A stretch of DNA of 64,000 nucleotides from Sporolactobacillus kofuensis (GTDB taxonomy: Bacteria; Bacillota; Bacilli; Bacillales; Sporolactobacillaceae): contig NZ_JBHSTQ010000003.1 of assembly GCF_042660205.1 (NCBI RefSeq), forward strand, positions 62,001 through 126,000, given 5' to 3'. Positions 45,877-54,616 of the stretch are shown here, in pieces. How positions within the stretch are numbered: the stretch's first letter is position 1; each line of letters opens with the position of its first letter. A program made the position numbers and the translations under genes. The notes under the pieces are model-generated. The model did not search any database, was not told the origin of the DNA, and saw only the letters and a program-made list of their open reading frames with translations.

Positions 45877-47013
45877 TTATGACAACCGTGATCTGAAATC
45901 ATCATAGCTAAATTCTTTGATCACGCGAATGCCGTCTTCCTCATTATAAGAAGCAATTGCAGGCAGTGCGATGCCATTGAACGTGTTATTTTTAACCATT
46001 GAATAGATGGCCATATCACAGAACACCAATCGATCACCGACCTGTAGCGGCTGATCAAAGGAATAATCCCCGATCACATCACCGGAAAGGCATGTTGGTC
46101 CGCCTAACCTATAAGTATGTGCCTGTTCTCCAGGCTTCCCAGCATTAATGATCTCCGGTCGATACGGCATCTCAAGTACATCAGGCATATGACAGGTTGC
46201 GGATGTGTCGAGAATGGCAATTGGCATCCCATTCTCAAAGACATCAAGAACAGTTGTGACAAGATAGCCGGTATTCAGTGCCACAGCTTCACCCGGCTCG
46301 AGGTAAACCTCGAGGTCGTACTTCTCTTTGATCGCTGTAATACATTGCGCAAGGCGGTCAAGATCATAGTCCTGACGTGTGATGTGATGACCGCCACCAA
46401 AGTTGATCCATTTCATCCCTTTAAGATAGTTGCCAAACTTACGCTCGACGACAGCCAATGTATGTTCGAGTGCATCGGAATTTTGCTCACATAACGTATG
46501 AAAATGCAAACCGTCCAAACCGTCCAATGCCTCAGGATCGAAATTGGCTTCGGTCACACCCATACGTGAATAAGGTGCACACGGGTCGTAAAGCCCTGTT
46601 TCAACTTCCGAATATTCCGGATTCACGCGCATCCCGCATTCAATATGTCTCGGTGCATTTTTCACCTGCTCTTTGAACTTTGCCCACTGACCGAATGAAT
46701 TGAAGACAACATGGTCGCTGACCTCAAGGATCTCTGCAAAGTCTTTATCATCATAGGCAGGAGAGTAGATATGCACTTCTTTGTTCATTTCTTCACGCCC
46801 AAGACGCGCTTCATACAATGAACTGGAAGCGACTCCGCTTAAATACTCCCCAATTAGCGGATAATACGCGAACATCGAGAACGCTTTTTGTGCAAGAAGA
46901 ATCTTGCATCCGGTACGTTCTTGAAGTTGTTTTAGAATCTCCAAATTTTTCACAAGCAGCCGTTCATCAATGAGATAGCTCGGCGACGGTGCTTTTGTAA
47001 AATCAATATTCAT
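45877..47013 (-). CDS. nspC: Carboxynorspermidine/carboxyspermidine decarboxylase
   Basis: A 378-residue PLP enzyme of the alanine-racemase fold (fold III). Visible: PLP lysine in LLAQKAFSMFAYYPL, MRVNPEYSEVETGLYDPCAPYSRMG, HFHTLCEQN, NFGGGHHIT, the carboxylate-tail LEPGEAVALNTG and the second-subunit cysteine region GPTCLSGD. Decarboxylates carboxyspermidine or carboxynorspermidine, the last step of the aspartate-semialdehyde route to spermidine or norspermidine. It follows the dehydrogenase by 11 nt. Last gene of the polyamine operon. Confidence 0.92.
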   Translation of the reverse strand: MNIDFTKAPSPSYLIDERLLVKNLEILKQLQERTGCKILLAQKAFSMFAYYPLIGEYLSGVASSSLYEARLGREEMNKEVHIYSPAYDDKDFAEILEVSDHVVFNSFGQWAKFKEQVKNAPRHIECGMRVNPEYSEVETGLYDPCAPYSRMGVTEANFDPEALDGLDGLHFHTLCEQNSDALEHTLAVVERKFGNYLKGMKWINFGGGHHITRQDYDLDRLAQCITAIKEKYDLEVYLEPGEAVALNTGYLVTTVLDVFENGMPIAILDTSATCHMPDVLEMPYRPEIINAGKPGEQAHTYRLGGPTCLSGDVIGDYSFDQPLQVGDRLVFCDMAIYSMVKNNTFNGIALPAIASYNEEDGIRVIKEFSYDDFRSRLS

Positions 47014-47024
47014 TCACGAACTCC

Positions 47025-48224
47025 TTAGTCAATCAGTGCCGGGGCAAAATCTTCATGCCATGGCAAACCGAATTTATTTAATGCATCCATGAATGGATCC
47101 GGATCAAATTCTTCGATATTAAAGACGCCCGGACGTTTCCACTTTCCGGTCATAACCATTGATGCGCCTATCATTGCCGGAACACCGGTCGTATACGAAA
47201 TCGCTTGTGAGCCGACTTCTTTATAGCATTCCTGGTGATCGCAGACATTATAGACATAATAGGTCAGTGGCTTGCCGTCTTTAACCCCTTGGAAAATGCA
47301 GCCGATATTGGTTTTACCCTTTGTCCGCGGGCCAAGTGACGATGGATCCGGCAGCACAGCCTTAAGAAATTGCAACGGCACAATTTGCTTGCCTTCGAAC
47401 TCAATCGGTTCAATGGACGTCATGCCGACATTCTCAAGAACTTTAAGGTGCGTGAGATAATTCTGTGAGAACGTCATCCAGAAACGGATTTTCTTAATGC
47501 CCTTAATGTTCAGCGCGAGCGATTCCATTTCTTCATGATGAAGCAGGTAAATGTCTTTTGGTCCGATTTGTGGGAAATCGTAGACACGCTTGATTGACAT
47601 CGGCTCCGTTTCAATAAACTTTCCGTTGTCAAAATAACTTCCGTTCGCGGTCACTTCACGAATATTAATTTCCGGATTAAAGTTCGTTGCGAATGGATAG
47701 CCGTGGTCCCCCGCATTCGCATCAAGAATATCAATCGAGTGGATTTCATCAAAATAATGCTTTTGGGCATAAGCAGAGAACACACTTGTAACCCCTGGGT
47801 CGAACCCGCTACCGAGCAAAGCAGTGATTCCTGCTTCTTTAAAACGTTCACGGTACGCCCATTGCCATTTGTATTCAAATTTTGCTGTGTCTTCAGGTTC
47901 ATAGTTTGCCGTGTCGACATAGTCGACTTTCGTTGCGAGACACGCATCCATGATCGTTAAATCTTGATAAGGAAGCGCAACATTAATCACGATGTCCGGT
48001 TTCACTTTTTCAATCAGTGCAATCAGTTCCGGTACGTTGTCGGCATTCACTTGTGCCGTTGTGATCTTTGTTTTCCCTCCGTCAAGCTTTGCCTTCAATG
48101 CATCACATTTTGAAACCGTACGGCTGGCAATACAAATTTCCTCAAATACGTCCGGATTCTGACAACATTTATGTACCACTACGCTTGCGACTCCGCCAGC
48201 GCCAATAATCAATGCTTTACCCAA
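47025..48224 (-). CDS. Carboxynorspermidine synthase (saccharopine-dehydrogenase family)
   Basis: A 399-residue NAD(P)H-dependent enzyme. Rossmann start KALIIGAGGVASVVVHKC, then VINVALPYQDLTIMDACL and ALLGSGFDPGVTSVFSAYA; length and pairing with nspC identify it as carboxy(nor)spermidine dehydrogenase rather than lysine-pathway saccharopine dehydrogenase. It condenses aspartate semialdehyde with putrescine or diaminopropane and reduces the imine. TTG start behind AAGGAGG. The 65-nt gap after speE is the largest in the operon. Confidence 0.9.
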   Translation of the reverse strand: MGKALIIGAGGVASVVVHKCCQNPDVFEEICIASRTVSKCDALKAKLDGGKTKITTAQVNADNVPELIALIEKVKPDIVINVALPYQDLTIMDACLATKVDYVDTANYEPEDTAKFEYKWQWAYRERFKEAGITALLGSGFDPGVTSVFSAYAQKHYFDEIHSIDILDANAGDHGYPFATNFNPEINIREVTANGSYFDNGKFIETEPMSIKRVYDFPQIGPKDIYLLHHEEMESLALNIKGIKKIRFWMTFSQNYLTHLKVLENVGMTSIEPIEFEGKQIVPLQFLKAVLPDPSSLGPRTKGKTNIGCIFQGVKDGKPLTYYVYNVCDHQECYKEVGSQAISYTTGVPAMIGASMVMTGKWKRPGVFNIEEFDPDPFMDALNKFGLPWHEDFAPALID

Positions 48225-48289
48225 GTTAAAACGCCTCCTTAATTTTTAGCCTGTCCATCCGTCTTCTAACTAACTTTAGCATCAAGCCC

Positions 48290-49141
48290 TTATTCCACTT
48301 CTTCAAGTAATTCCTTCACATAATTCGGTAATGCAAATGCACCCACATGGATTTTGTCATTATAATAGTTCGTTTTCAGTTCACGTTTTTTCCAGGCAAC
48401 TGCGTCAAAATTCTCTATCGGGTGATAGTTCTTTGAGGCGAAACCAAACAACCAATGACCGGAAGGATAGGTCGGGATATGCGCCTGGTAGACCCTGCTG
48501 ATTGGAAAGGAATCAATGATCCGCTTATGGGCACGCTGCATCGCAACGGCGTCCTTAGGGTAGAATGGACTTTCATGCTGATTCACCATCGCACCTTTTT
48601 CTGTCAGTGCCTTAAAGCAGTTTCCATAGAATTCCTTCGTAAACAGACCTTCGCCCGGGCCAAATGGATCCGTTGAATCGACAATGATCAAATCGTATTC
48701 ATTTTTCTTTGAACGGACAAACTTCAACCCATCGGCATAATGAATCGACACCCTCGGATCATCCAGCTTGCATGCCGTTTGCGGCAGATACTTTTTGCAA
48801 ACCTCAATGACCTTTGCGTCAATCTCAACCAAATCGATTTTTTCGATGCTTGGATAACGAACGAGCTCACGAACTGCTCCGCCATCTCCGCCGCCGATCA
48901 CCAATACGTTCTTCACGTCAGGAAGAACGTTCATCGGGACATGAACAATCATCTCATGATAGATGAATTCATCTTTCTCCGTCAGCATCATGTAGCCATC
49001 AAGCGTAAGAAAGCGTCCGAACTCAAGCGAGTCAAACAGATCGATGCGTTGAAATTCGCTCTGACCGCTGTAGACTTGGCGATCCACTTTAATAGAGAAC
49101 GTGACATTGTCTGTATGTTGCTCTGTAAACCATAATTCCAA
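48290..49141 (-). CDS. speE: Spermidine synthase (polyamine aminopropyltransferase)
   Basis: About 283 residues from TTG 49141, giving the usual ELWFTEQ beginning with AAGGAG eight nt before. It transfers the aminopropyl group from decarboxylated AdoMet to putrescine or a longer diamine. Motifs: YHEMIVHVPM, VIGGGDGGAVREL (decarboxylated-AdoMet binding), VEIDAKVIEVCK, and the active-site IVDSTDPFGPGEGLFT. Five nt after the decarboxylase stop. Together with speD upstream it completes the classical route. Confidence 0.94.
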   Translation of the reverse strand: MELWFTEQHTDNVTFSIKVDRQVYSGQSEFQRIDLFDSLEFGRFLTLDGYMMLTEKDEFIYHEMIVHVPMNVLPDVKNVLVIGGGDGGAVRELVRYPSIEKIDLVEIDAKVIEVCKKYLPQTACKLDDPRVSIHYADGLKFVRSKKNEYDLIIVDSTDPFGPGEGLFTKEFYGNCFKALTEKGAMVNQHESPFYPKDAVAMQRAHKRIIDSFPISRVYQAHIPTYPSGHWLFGFASKNYHPIENFDAVAWKKRELKTNYYNDKIHVGAFALPNYVKELLEEVE

Positions 49142-49146
49142 TCCGA

Positions 49147-50595
49147 TCACTCCTTCACGGTCTGTATTCGGTTCACTTGACTGTCCTGAGTACCTGTCAT
49201 AAAACAACCTTTTTCCTTCGCGTATTGAATATATTCCAATACTTCAGCGGTCACTTTTTCACCAGGTGCGAGAATCGGAATGCCCGGTGGATAGCACATG
49301 ACGAACTCACCGCAAATGCGACCAAGGCTTTGTTCAAGCGGAGTGGATTCACATTCCGCGTAAAAGGCCTCCTGAGGGCCAAGCACAACTTGAGGTCGGA
49401 TATACTCCTGACTCAACATGCCCGTTCGGTCCTTCGCATAACGACGTTTGATTTCCGATAATGCAGAGACAAGCCGCTCAAGATCAAGAATTCGGTCACC
49501 GATTGAAAGATAGGCAAGGATGTTACCGATATCGCCAAACTCAATTTGAATGTCATAGTCATCACGTAGAATATCATACACTTCAATACCGGCAAGACCG
49601 ACATCTAAGGTCAACACGGAAAGTTTGGTGCGATCGAAATCAAATATCGAATCACCATTAATCAACTCACGAGAATAGGCATAATATCCACCAATTTGAT
49701 TGATCTCGTCACGTGCATAGTCAGCCATCTTGCTAACTTTATCAAAAATATCTCGACCTCTAAGGGCAAGATTTCTTCGCGAAATATCAAGTGACGAAAT
49801 AAGCAGATAGGAGCCGCTTGTTGTCTGCGTCAAGTTAATGATCTGGCGGACATAGCCTTCGCTTAATCCGTTCACGAGAAGCAATGAGCTTTGGGTTAGC
49901 GATCCACCTGACTTATGCATGCTAACCGCCGCCATATCTGCACCAACAGACATTGCAGAAGGCGGAAGGCCCTCGCCAAAATAAAAATGTGTGCCATGGG
50001 CTTCATCAACAAGCACCAGCATGTTGTGCTTATGAGCGAGATCCGTGATCGCCTTCAGATTAGAACATATGCCATAGTAAGTCGGGTTATTGACCAAGAC
50101 CGCTTTGGCATCCGGATTCTCAAGAATCGCTTGTTCGACATCCGCTACCGACATGCCCAGCGAAATGCCTAATTCCTTATTCACCCCAGGATTTACATAG
50201 ACCGGGATCGCTCCACTTAGAATCAGTGCATTGATTGCACTGCGGTGCACATTGCGTGGCATGATAATCTTCTCGCCTCGTTTGCAGGCGCTCATCACCA
50301 TGCTTTGAACAGCCGAGGTCGTTCCATTAACCATGAAGAACGCGTGCTTCGCACCGAACGCATCGGCAGCCAGTTCTTCTGCTTCCTTAATCACAGAAAC
50401 CGGATGACAGAGGTTATCGAGCGGCTTCATTGAATTAACGTCCACCGTCAGGCATTTTTCTCCAAGAAATTCGGTCAGTTCCCGATTGCCTTTCCCTCGT
50501 TTATGCCCCGGCACATCAAAAGGCACAACACGCATAGATTTATAACGATTCAGCGCCTCCAGTACCGGCGCACGTTCTTGTGATAAATGTGTCAT
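49147..50595 (-). CDS. Orn/Lys/Arg decarboxylase, biosynthetic type (SpeA-like)
   Basis: A 482-residue fold-I PLP decarboxylase from ATG 50595 with GTGGAG seven nt upstream. Features: PFDVPGHKRGKG, MPRNVHRSAINALI, LVDEAHGTHFYFG, and the Schiff-base lysine in AAVSMHKSGGSLTQSS. Length fits Bacillus SpeA-type enzymes (arginine or lysine decarboxylase) and not the ~710-residue acid-stress kind. No agmatinase gene is in the operon, so lysine (cadaverine) or ornithine (putrescine) remain possible substrates; arginine would need agmatine-processing genes elsewhere. It follows speD by 13 nt. Confidence 0.9.
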   Translation of the reverse strand: MTHLSQERAPVLEALNRYKSMRVVPFDVPGHKRGKGNRELTEFLGEKCLTVDVNSMKPLDNLCHPVSVIKEAEELAADAFGAKHAFFMVNGTTSAVQSMVMSACKRGEKIIMPRNVHRSAINALILSGAIPVYVNPGVNKELGISLGMSVADVEQAILENPDAKAVLVNNPTYYGICSNLKAITDLAHKHNMLVLVDEAHGTHFYFGEGLPPSAMSVGADMAAVSMHKSGGSLTQSSLLLVNGLSEGYVRQIINLTQTTSGSYLLISSLDISRRNLALRGRDIFDKVSKMADYARDEINQIGGYYAYSRELINGDSIFDFDRTKLSVLTLDVGLAGIEVYDILRDDYDIQIEFGDIGNILAYLSIGDRILDLERLVSALSEIKRRYAKDRTGMLSQEYIRPQVVLGPQEAFYAECESTPLEQSLGRICGEFVMCYPPGIPILAPGEKVTAEVLEYIQYAKEKGCFMTGTQDSQVNRIQTVKE

Positions 50596-50608
50596 TTTCT
50601 CTGCTCCA

Positions 50609-51403
50609 CTAATCAAATATATTGGCTCCGCTGAAAATCTCAATCATTTCTTTACGGAGGTTGTTGCTGATCTTCAAGCGCTCCTTTGGAGGAATCTCAA
50701 GAACATCACGATTAAACAGATAATTTTGCAGTTCCGGCTCTTTAATCAGCAGTTTGGTATGAAAGAGATTTGCCTGGTACACATTAATGTCCACGGCATC
50801 ATATTTGTCAAGGGTCTCATTATCAATATAATTCTGTATTGAGGTCATCGGATGATCCATAAATAGTTTCTTCCCATTAACGTCACGTGTAAATCCACGC
50901 ACACGATAATCGGCTGTGATGATATCCGAATCAAAACTCCCAATCAAATAATTTAATGTATTCAAAGGTGAAATTTCTCCACAGGTTGCGACATCGATAT
51001 CAACGCGAAATGTTGCGATAGCGTTCCCTGGGTGAAATTCCGGATACGTATGCACGGTTACATGACTTTTATCCAGATGTCCGACGACCGTATCTGAGTA
51101 CTGTCCAAGATTGCACGAACGATCAATTTTATCTTTTGGAAATTCTTGCTCAGCGATGAGAATGGTAACACTGGCACCCTGAGGATCATAGTCCTGCTTA
51201 CTTATGTTGAGGACATGGGCACCGATCATTTCCGTCACTCGGCAAAGAATATGGGTCAGTCGCTCTGAATTGTACTGCTCGTCAATGTAAGTAATGTAAT
51301 CTCGTTGCTCACGTTCACTTTTCGCATAACAAACATCATAAATGTTAAAGCTTAGTGACTTCGTGAGGTTGTTAAAGCCGTACAATTTCAGCTTATTTTC
51401 CAA
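50609..51403 (-). CDS. speD: S-adenosylmethionine decarboxylase proenzyme (E. coli-like long form)
   Basis: About 264 residues from TTG 51403 (GAGG six nt before), matching the ENKLKLYGFNNLTKSLSF start of the enterobacterial class. It makes decarboxylated AdoMet, the aminopropyl donor. Self-cleavage is expected between K112 and S113 in DKSHVTVHTYPE, leaving a pyruvoyl group; DYRVRGFTRDVNG and HPMTSIQNYIDNE follow. This long form differs from the ~125-residue speH-type usual in Bacillus. First gene of the operon, with a promoter at 51561-51588. Confidence 0.93.
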   Translation of the reverse strand: MENKLKLYGFNNLTKSLSFNIYDVCYAKSEREQRDYITYIDEQYNSERLTHILCRVTEMIGAHVLNISKQDYDPQGASVTILIAEQEFPKDKIDRSCNLGQYSDTVVGHLDKSHVTVHTYPEFHPGNAIATFRVDIDVATCGEISPLNTLNYLIGSFDSDIITADYRVRGFTRDVNGKKLFMDHPMTSIQNYIDNETLDKYDAVDINVYQANLFHTKLLIKEPELQNYLFNRDVLEIPPKERLKISNNLRKEMIEIFSGANIFD

Positions 51404-51560
51404 CCCTATCCTCACAGCCTTTCCCAGTTATTTCAGGATCCAATGACAGATGTGTCACGTTCAAAAGAGGAAATACAAAGAATTGCGTGATGCTTACAAA
51501 CGAATAGATACAAAGCGTACACGTATCCCTTCGTTATTCTCCGATAAAAATTCAATTTCA

Positions 51561-51588
51561 ATTATATAGAGAAGTCCAACTAAGTCAA
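51561..51588 (-). promoter_or_regulatory. Sigma-A promoter of the polyamine operon
   Basis: On the minus strand TTGACT (51583-51588), a 16-nt spacer and TATAAT (51561-51566), about 160 nt before speD. The leader has no recognised riboswitch. I find no other gene in the bases right of it up to the tua terminator. Confidence 0.65.
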
Positions 51589-51889
51589 GCTATTCATTGA
51601 ATAATTGATCATGCATTTTTTAGGTAAGAAAACGATCGATGCGCTCTGCTGAAAATTTTATTCTTTCTTATATTATAAAACACGTTTGTGTTGATTGCGA
51701 ATCATTAAAAAAAGGTGGTATACGTTACGTTTTTCTTGTTTGGTGCTTTCAGTGCCCACTTGCCACAGGCGTCTCGCACCACGCCTTACTTAAACCTCCA
51801 ATAAAAAAATCATTCGTTGTTAACCAAGTCATGCTCAACCCGTTAAATCTTTAAGTACGTGATCCCTAGAGAAACGTTTTGCACAAACA
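51589..51889. other. Intergenic region without a supported gene
   Basis: Between the polyamine operon promoter and the tua operon terminator. A short plus-strand frame (51639-51854) exists but lacks a ribosome site and any family resemblance. AT-rich, with nothing I can name. Confidence 0.5.
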
Positions 51890-51920
51890 AAAAGCGTCTC
51901 ACGATCGTGCCGAGAAACGC
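51890..51920 (-). terminator. Terminator of the tua operon
   Basis: On the minus strand GCGTTTCTC, an 11-nt loop, GAGACGC and then five T residues, about 45 nt past the last tua gene. Confidence 0.65.
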
Positions 51921-51965
51921 CGTAAGGCTTCAATAAATCATTATAATCATGTTCTTTCGTACCGT

Positions 51966-53126
51966 TCATAAATAGCTAAGCATCGTATCGAAAATTTTCG
52001 ACCAATCCTTTGATTGTGCCAATACTTTCCTTTTTTCCACTGCTTCCGGTTGCTCTATAGTAACTGCCATTTGCTCACAGACCTTAATCAACTGGTTTAC
52101 GTCTTCACGTTCAACGCATTGATAGCAGCCTTGTTGTTCATATTTTTTCGTAGACGGCAAATGAATACCGATAGCTGGCTTTCCTGCTGCAAGGAATTCA
52201 AATAATTTTAATGGAAAAACTGCATGATTGTATGGAGATGATTTGTACGGCATAAGTCCAATAGCGATGAGCTGCATATAATGTGGGACTTCATAAGGTG
52301 GTACACCGGCAATCCAATCCACATTGTCCCGCTTGATCAAGCGTGCAAATTCCGGATCACCGTTTGTTCCATCCGGACCCACAAGTAAAAGTTGCCAATC
52401 CGGTTTCTTTTCAGCTAATTTATTCAGTAGTGCAAAATGAAGTTTCGGTTTAATGCCGCCAATATAGCCAAGAACCAATTTTCCTTCCGCCACAGAATAT
52501 CGCTTCGACCGATCCACGGGTTTTGAAAAAAGTGTATAATCAACACCATTCTCTAAGGTGATCACTCGATTTCTTTTTAGTTCAGGTAGTTTGAGCACTG
52601 TTTGTTGATGCAAATAGTCCGATGTGCAGAAAATCAAATCGGCACGATCAATGATGCGCTGTTCCGCTTGGCTAATGATATGACTTCTCATACGCGTAAT
52701 TAACGAACGCTTGCCACCAATTGATGCTGTCCAAAGATCACTGCAATCATAAATGACTTTATCCCATGGGAAAAGTTGGCTGAGTATTGGAAAGCCCGGA
52801 AATGTATACCATAAATAAATAGGCTCATGACTTGCGAATCTCTCAAGATGGTGAATCAATTGAGTCAATTGCCATTTATGAAAAAATGAGAGGTAGCGAC
52901 CGAAGCGAAACGTTTTCTGAGGAAGCAGATCTTGCACCGGCCACTGCTCGATCAATCCTTGCTCACCGACATTGGTGATGGAACCATGATGCGGCGTAGG
53001 GCAGATCCAGAATACTTGACGCGTATTTGGTTGCGCAGCTAAAAAATCTGCAAGCCTGTGACGGCGATAGCGCAGACCATCCTGTTCCCACAAACCCGCA
53101 CCAACTACAACATGAATCGTCTTCAA
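51966..53126 (-). CDS. tuaH: Glycosyltransferase, TuaH-like (GT4 type)
   Basis: About 386 residues from TTG 53126 (GGAAGG seven nt upstream), giving a KTIHVVVGAGLWEQDGLRYRRHRLADFLA beginning as in TuaH. The C-terminal Rossmann half has LGYIGGIKPKLHFALLNKLA, LLLVGPDGTNG, MPYKSSPYNHAVFPLKLFEFLAAGKP, the GT-B donor-sugar site. It adds a sugar in teichuronic-acid assembly. Last gene of the operon, 14 nt after tuaG. Name by resemblance and gene order. Confidence 0.82.
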   Translation of the reverse strand: MKTIHVVVGAGLWEQDGLRYRRHRLADFLAAQPNTRQVFWICPTPHHGSITNVGEQGLIEQWPVQDLLPQKTFRFGRYLSFFHKWQLTQLIHHLERFASHEPIYLWYTFPGFPILSQLFPWDKVIYDCSDLWTASIGGKRSLITRMRSHIISQAEQRIIDRADLIFCTSDYLHQQTVLKLPELKRNRVITLENGVDYTLFSKPVDRSKRYSVAEGKLVLGYIGGIKPKLHFALLNKLAEKKPDWQLLLVGPDGTNGDPEFARLIKRDNVDWIAGVPPYEVPHYMQLIAIGLMPYKSSPYNHAVFPLKLFEFLAAGKPAIGIHLPSTKKYEQQGCYQCVEREDVNQLIKVCEQMAVTIEQPEAVEKRKVLAQSKDWSKIFDTMLSYL

Positions 53127-53140
53127 AAGAGTCCTTCCTT

Positions 53141-53920
53141 TCACGAAAAACTGCCGTTCATAAAGCGTTTGATGCATGCGTTCGCAGCGTAATTACAGAA
53201 ATACCAACATGAAGCCAGAAACGGCAATCGTTCGACGCTACGATACACATACCAAGTCTTCTGTGCCGCTCTCCACTTATTCCCCGATAGCGATGACTTT
53301 CCGCTAATACGATACTCCGCCAAGGGTTCATCTAATCCATAAGCCACTGTTCCTTTTTTTAACAAAGAAAGCCAAGTAGCCAAGTCCTGGCGTGCACGCA
53401 GATCCGGCATGTGAAAAGGGCCAGTCTGTGCTCTGTCGATCATCACGGTTAGGCATCCGACGATCGTATTTTTCAACATCCGTTTATAAGTCACCCGAGC
53501 CGGTGCAGAAATGATTTGATCCAACAGATGGCCCTCCGCATCCATTAACTCATAGCTCGTAAATGTAAACGCATAGCGATGGATCTCCATAAAGCGGAGC
53601 TGTACTTCAAGCTTATTCGGTTTCCAACAATCATCACTATCAAGAAAAGCGATATATCGACCTTGTGCTTGATCAAGGGCCGTATTCCGGGCATATGCTG
53701 CACCATGATTTTCTTCAAGAAAAACAGGGTGAATCCGACTGTCCGCTTTCGCAGCTTCAGTAAGTAGTGCCTGTGTCTGGTCCGTTGATGCATCGTCAAC
53801 AATAATCATTTCCCAGTAGGGGTAGGTTTGTTCACATACCGATTGAATCGTTTGCATGATTGTCTTTTCCGAACAGTAAGTGGGGGTAATAACCGAAATT
53901 AGAGTTTGTTCGATAGCCAT
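53141..53920 (-). CDS. tuaG: Glycosyltransferase family 2, TuaG-like
   Basis: About 259 residues; ATG 53920 chosen because AGGAGGTG lies six to seven nt upstream. GT-A domain motifs: SVITPTYCSEKTIMQTIQSV, EMIIVDDASTDQT, AYARNTALDQAQGRYIAFLDSDDCW (metal-binding DSD). The tail LAEYRISGKSSLSGNKW is characteristic of TuaG-type enzymes. Starts 12 nt after tuaF. Confidence 0.87.
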   Translation of the reverse strand: MAIEQTLISVITPTYCSEKTIMQTIQSVCEQTYPYWEMIIVDDASTDQTQALLTEAAKADSRIHPVFLEENHGAAYARNTALDQAQGRYIAFLDSDDCWKPNKLEVQLRFMEIHRYAFTFTSYELMDAEGHLLDQIISAPARVTYKRMLKNTIVGCLTVMIDRAQTGPFHMPDLRARQDLATWLSLLKKGTVAYGLDEPLAEYRISGKSSLSGNKWRAAQKTWYVYRSVERLPFLASCWYFCNYAANACIKRFMNGSFS

Positions 53921-53932
53921 GGAAGCCACCTC

Positions 53933-54616
53933 CTACACGTCTTCTCTTTTTCGTACAAATTCCGGTAAAGCTGCAGCGATAAGAACAAGCGTGATCCCAA
54001 GCATGATGCCTAAAACCGCCCGTTTCTTTGAGGACAAGGTCGTTACACCTGAATTGCTCCCTTGTTTTGCAGCTTGTAGCAGTTGTGCCGGCCGCATTTT
54101 CAATTTTTCGTTCTGAAGCTTGTAAAGAAAACGTTCACGATTCACCGTTTCCCCTTGTTCTGGGTTCATTGTTTTCATAGCATGAATCGTTTGATCAATG
54201 ACCTTTTCCTTCTCGTCAAAGTGTTTCGAGTCCATTTTGAGAAAGGCATTCGTAATCTGATGCACACCATCAATAGCATCATTGGCTTTCTGGGCGCGAT
54301 AACTGATTTGGATCAAATGATTGGGCATCTCACTGACATTAATCCGGGTCATAAATGTCTTTGCCTCGTCAGTCCCCAACGCATGACTATTTTGTTCATA
54401 GAAAGACAGATTAGATAAAAGCAGAATCACCTGTTGCGGATCGTTATACTGATTATTTTCATAGTCTCCCAACTGGATCGTCGCTTGCGCATCGTATTCA
54501 GAAGGCATTTTCCCGACCGGGATCAACCATCCGAGCACGCCAAGCAAAACGGGTAACGCCAAGACCACCCATAGATATTTTTTTAGTCTTGTAAACACAC
54601 GATTCAATACATTCAC
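53933..54616 (-). CDS. tuaF: TuaF-like chain-length/anchor protein
   Basis: A 227-residue membrane protein with helices at about 14-31 and 200-217 and a mostly helical extracellular middle (DPQQVILLLSNLSFYEQN...). This two-helix plan is that of Wzz-like chain-length proteins, and TuaF has it in Bacillus. Overlaps tuaE by four bases (54613-54616), indicating coupled translation. The predicted start is GTG or ATG near 54616. Confidence 0.8.
   Translation of the reverse strand: MNVLNRVFTRLKKYLWVVLALPVLLGVLGWLIPVGKMPSEYDAQATIQLGDYENNQYNDPQQVILLLSNLSFYEQNSHALGTDEAKTFMTRINVSEMPNHLIQISYRAQKANDAIDGVHQITNAFLKMDSKHFDEKEKVIDQTIHAMKTMNPEQGETVNRERFLYKLQNEKLKMRPAQLLQAAKQGSNSGVTTLSSKKRAVLGIMLGITLVLIAAALPEFVRKREDV

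Noticed and set aside
51639..51854. Plus-strand 71-residue frame in the polyamine-tua gap
   Set aside because: No ribosome site, cysteine-rich random-looking text, overlaps nothing functional.
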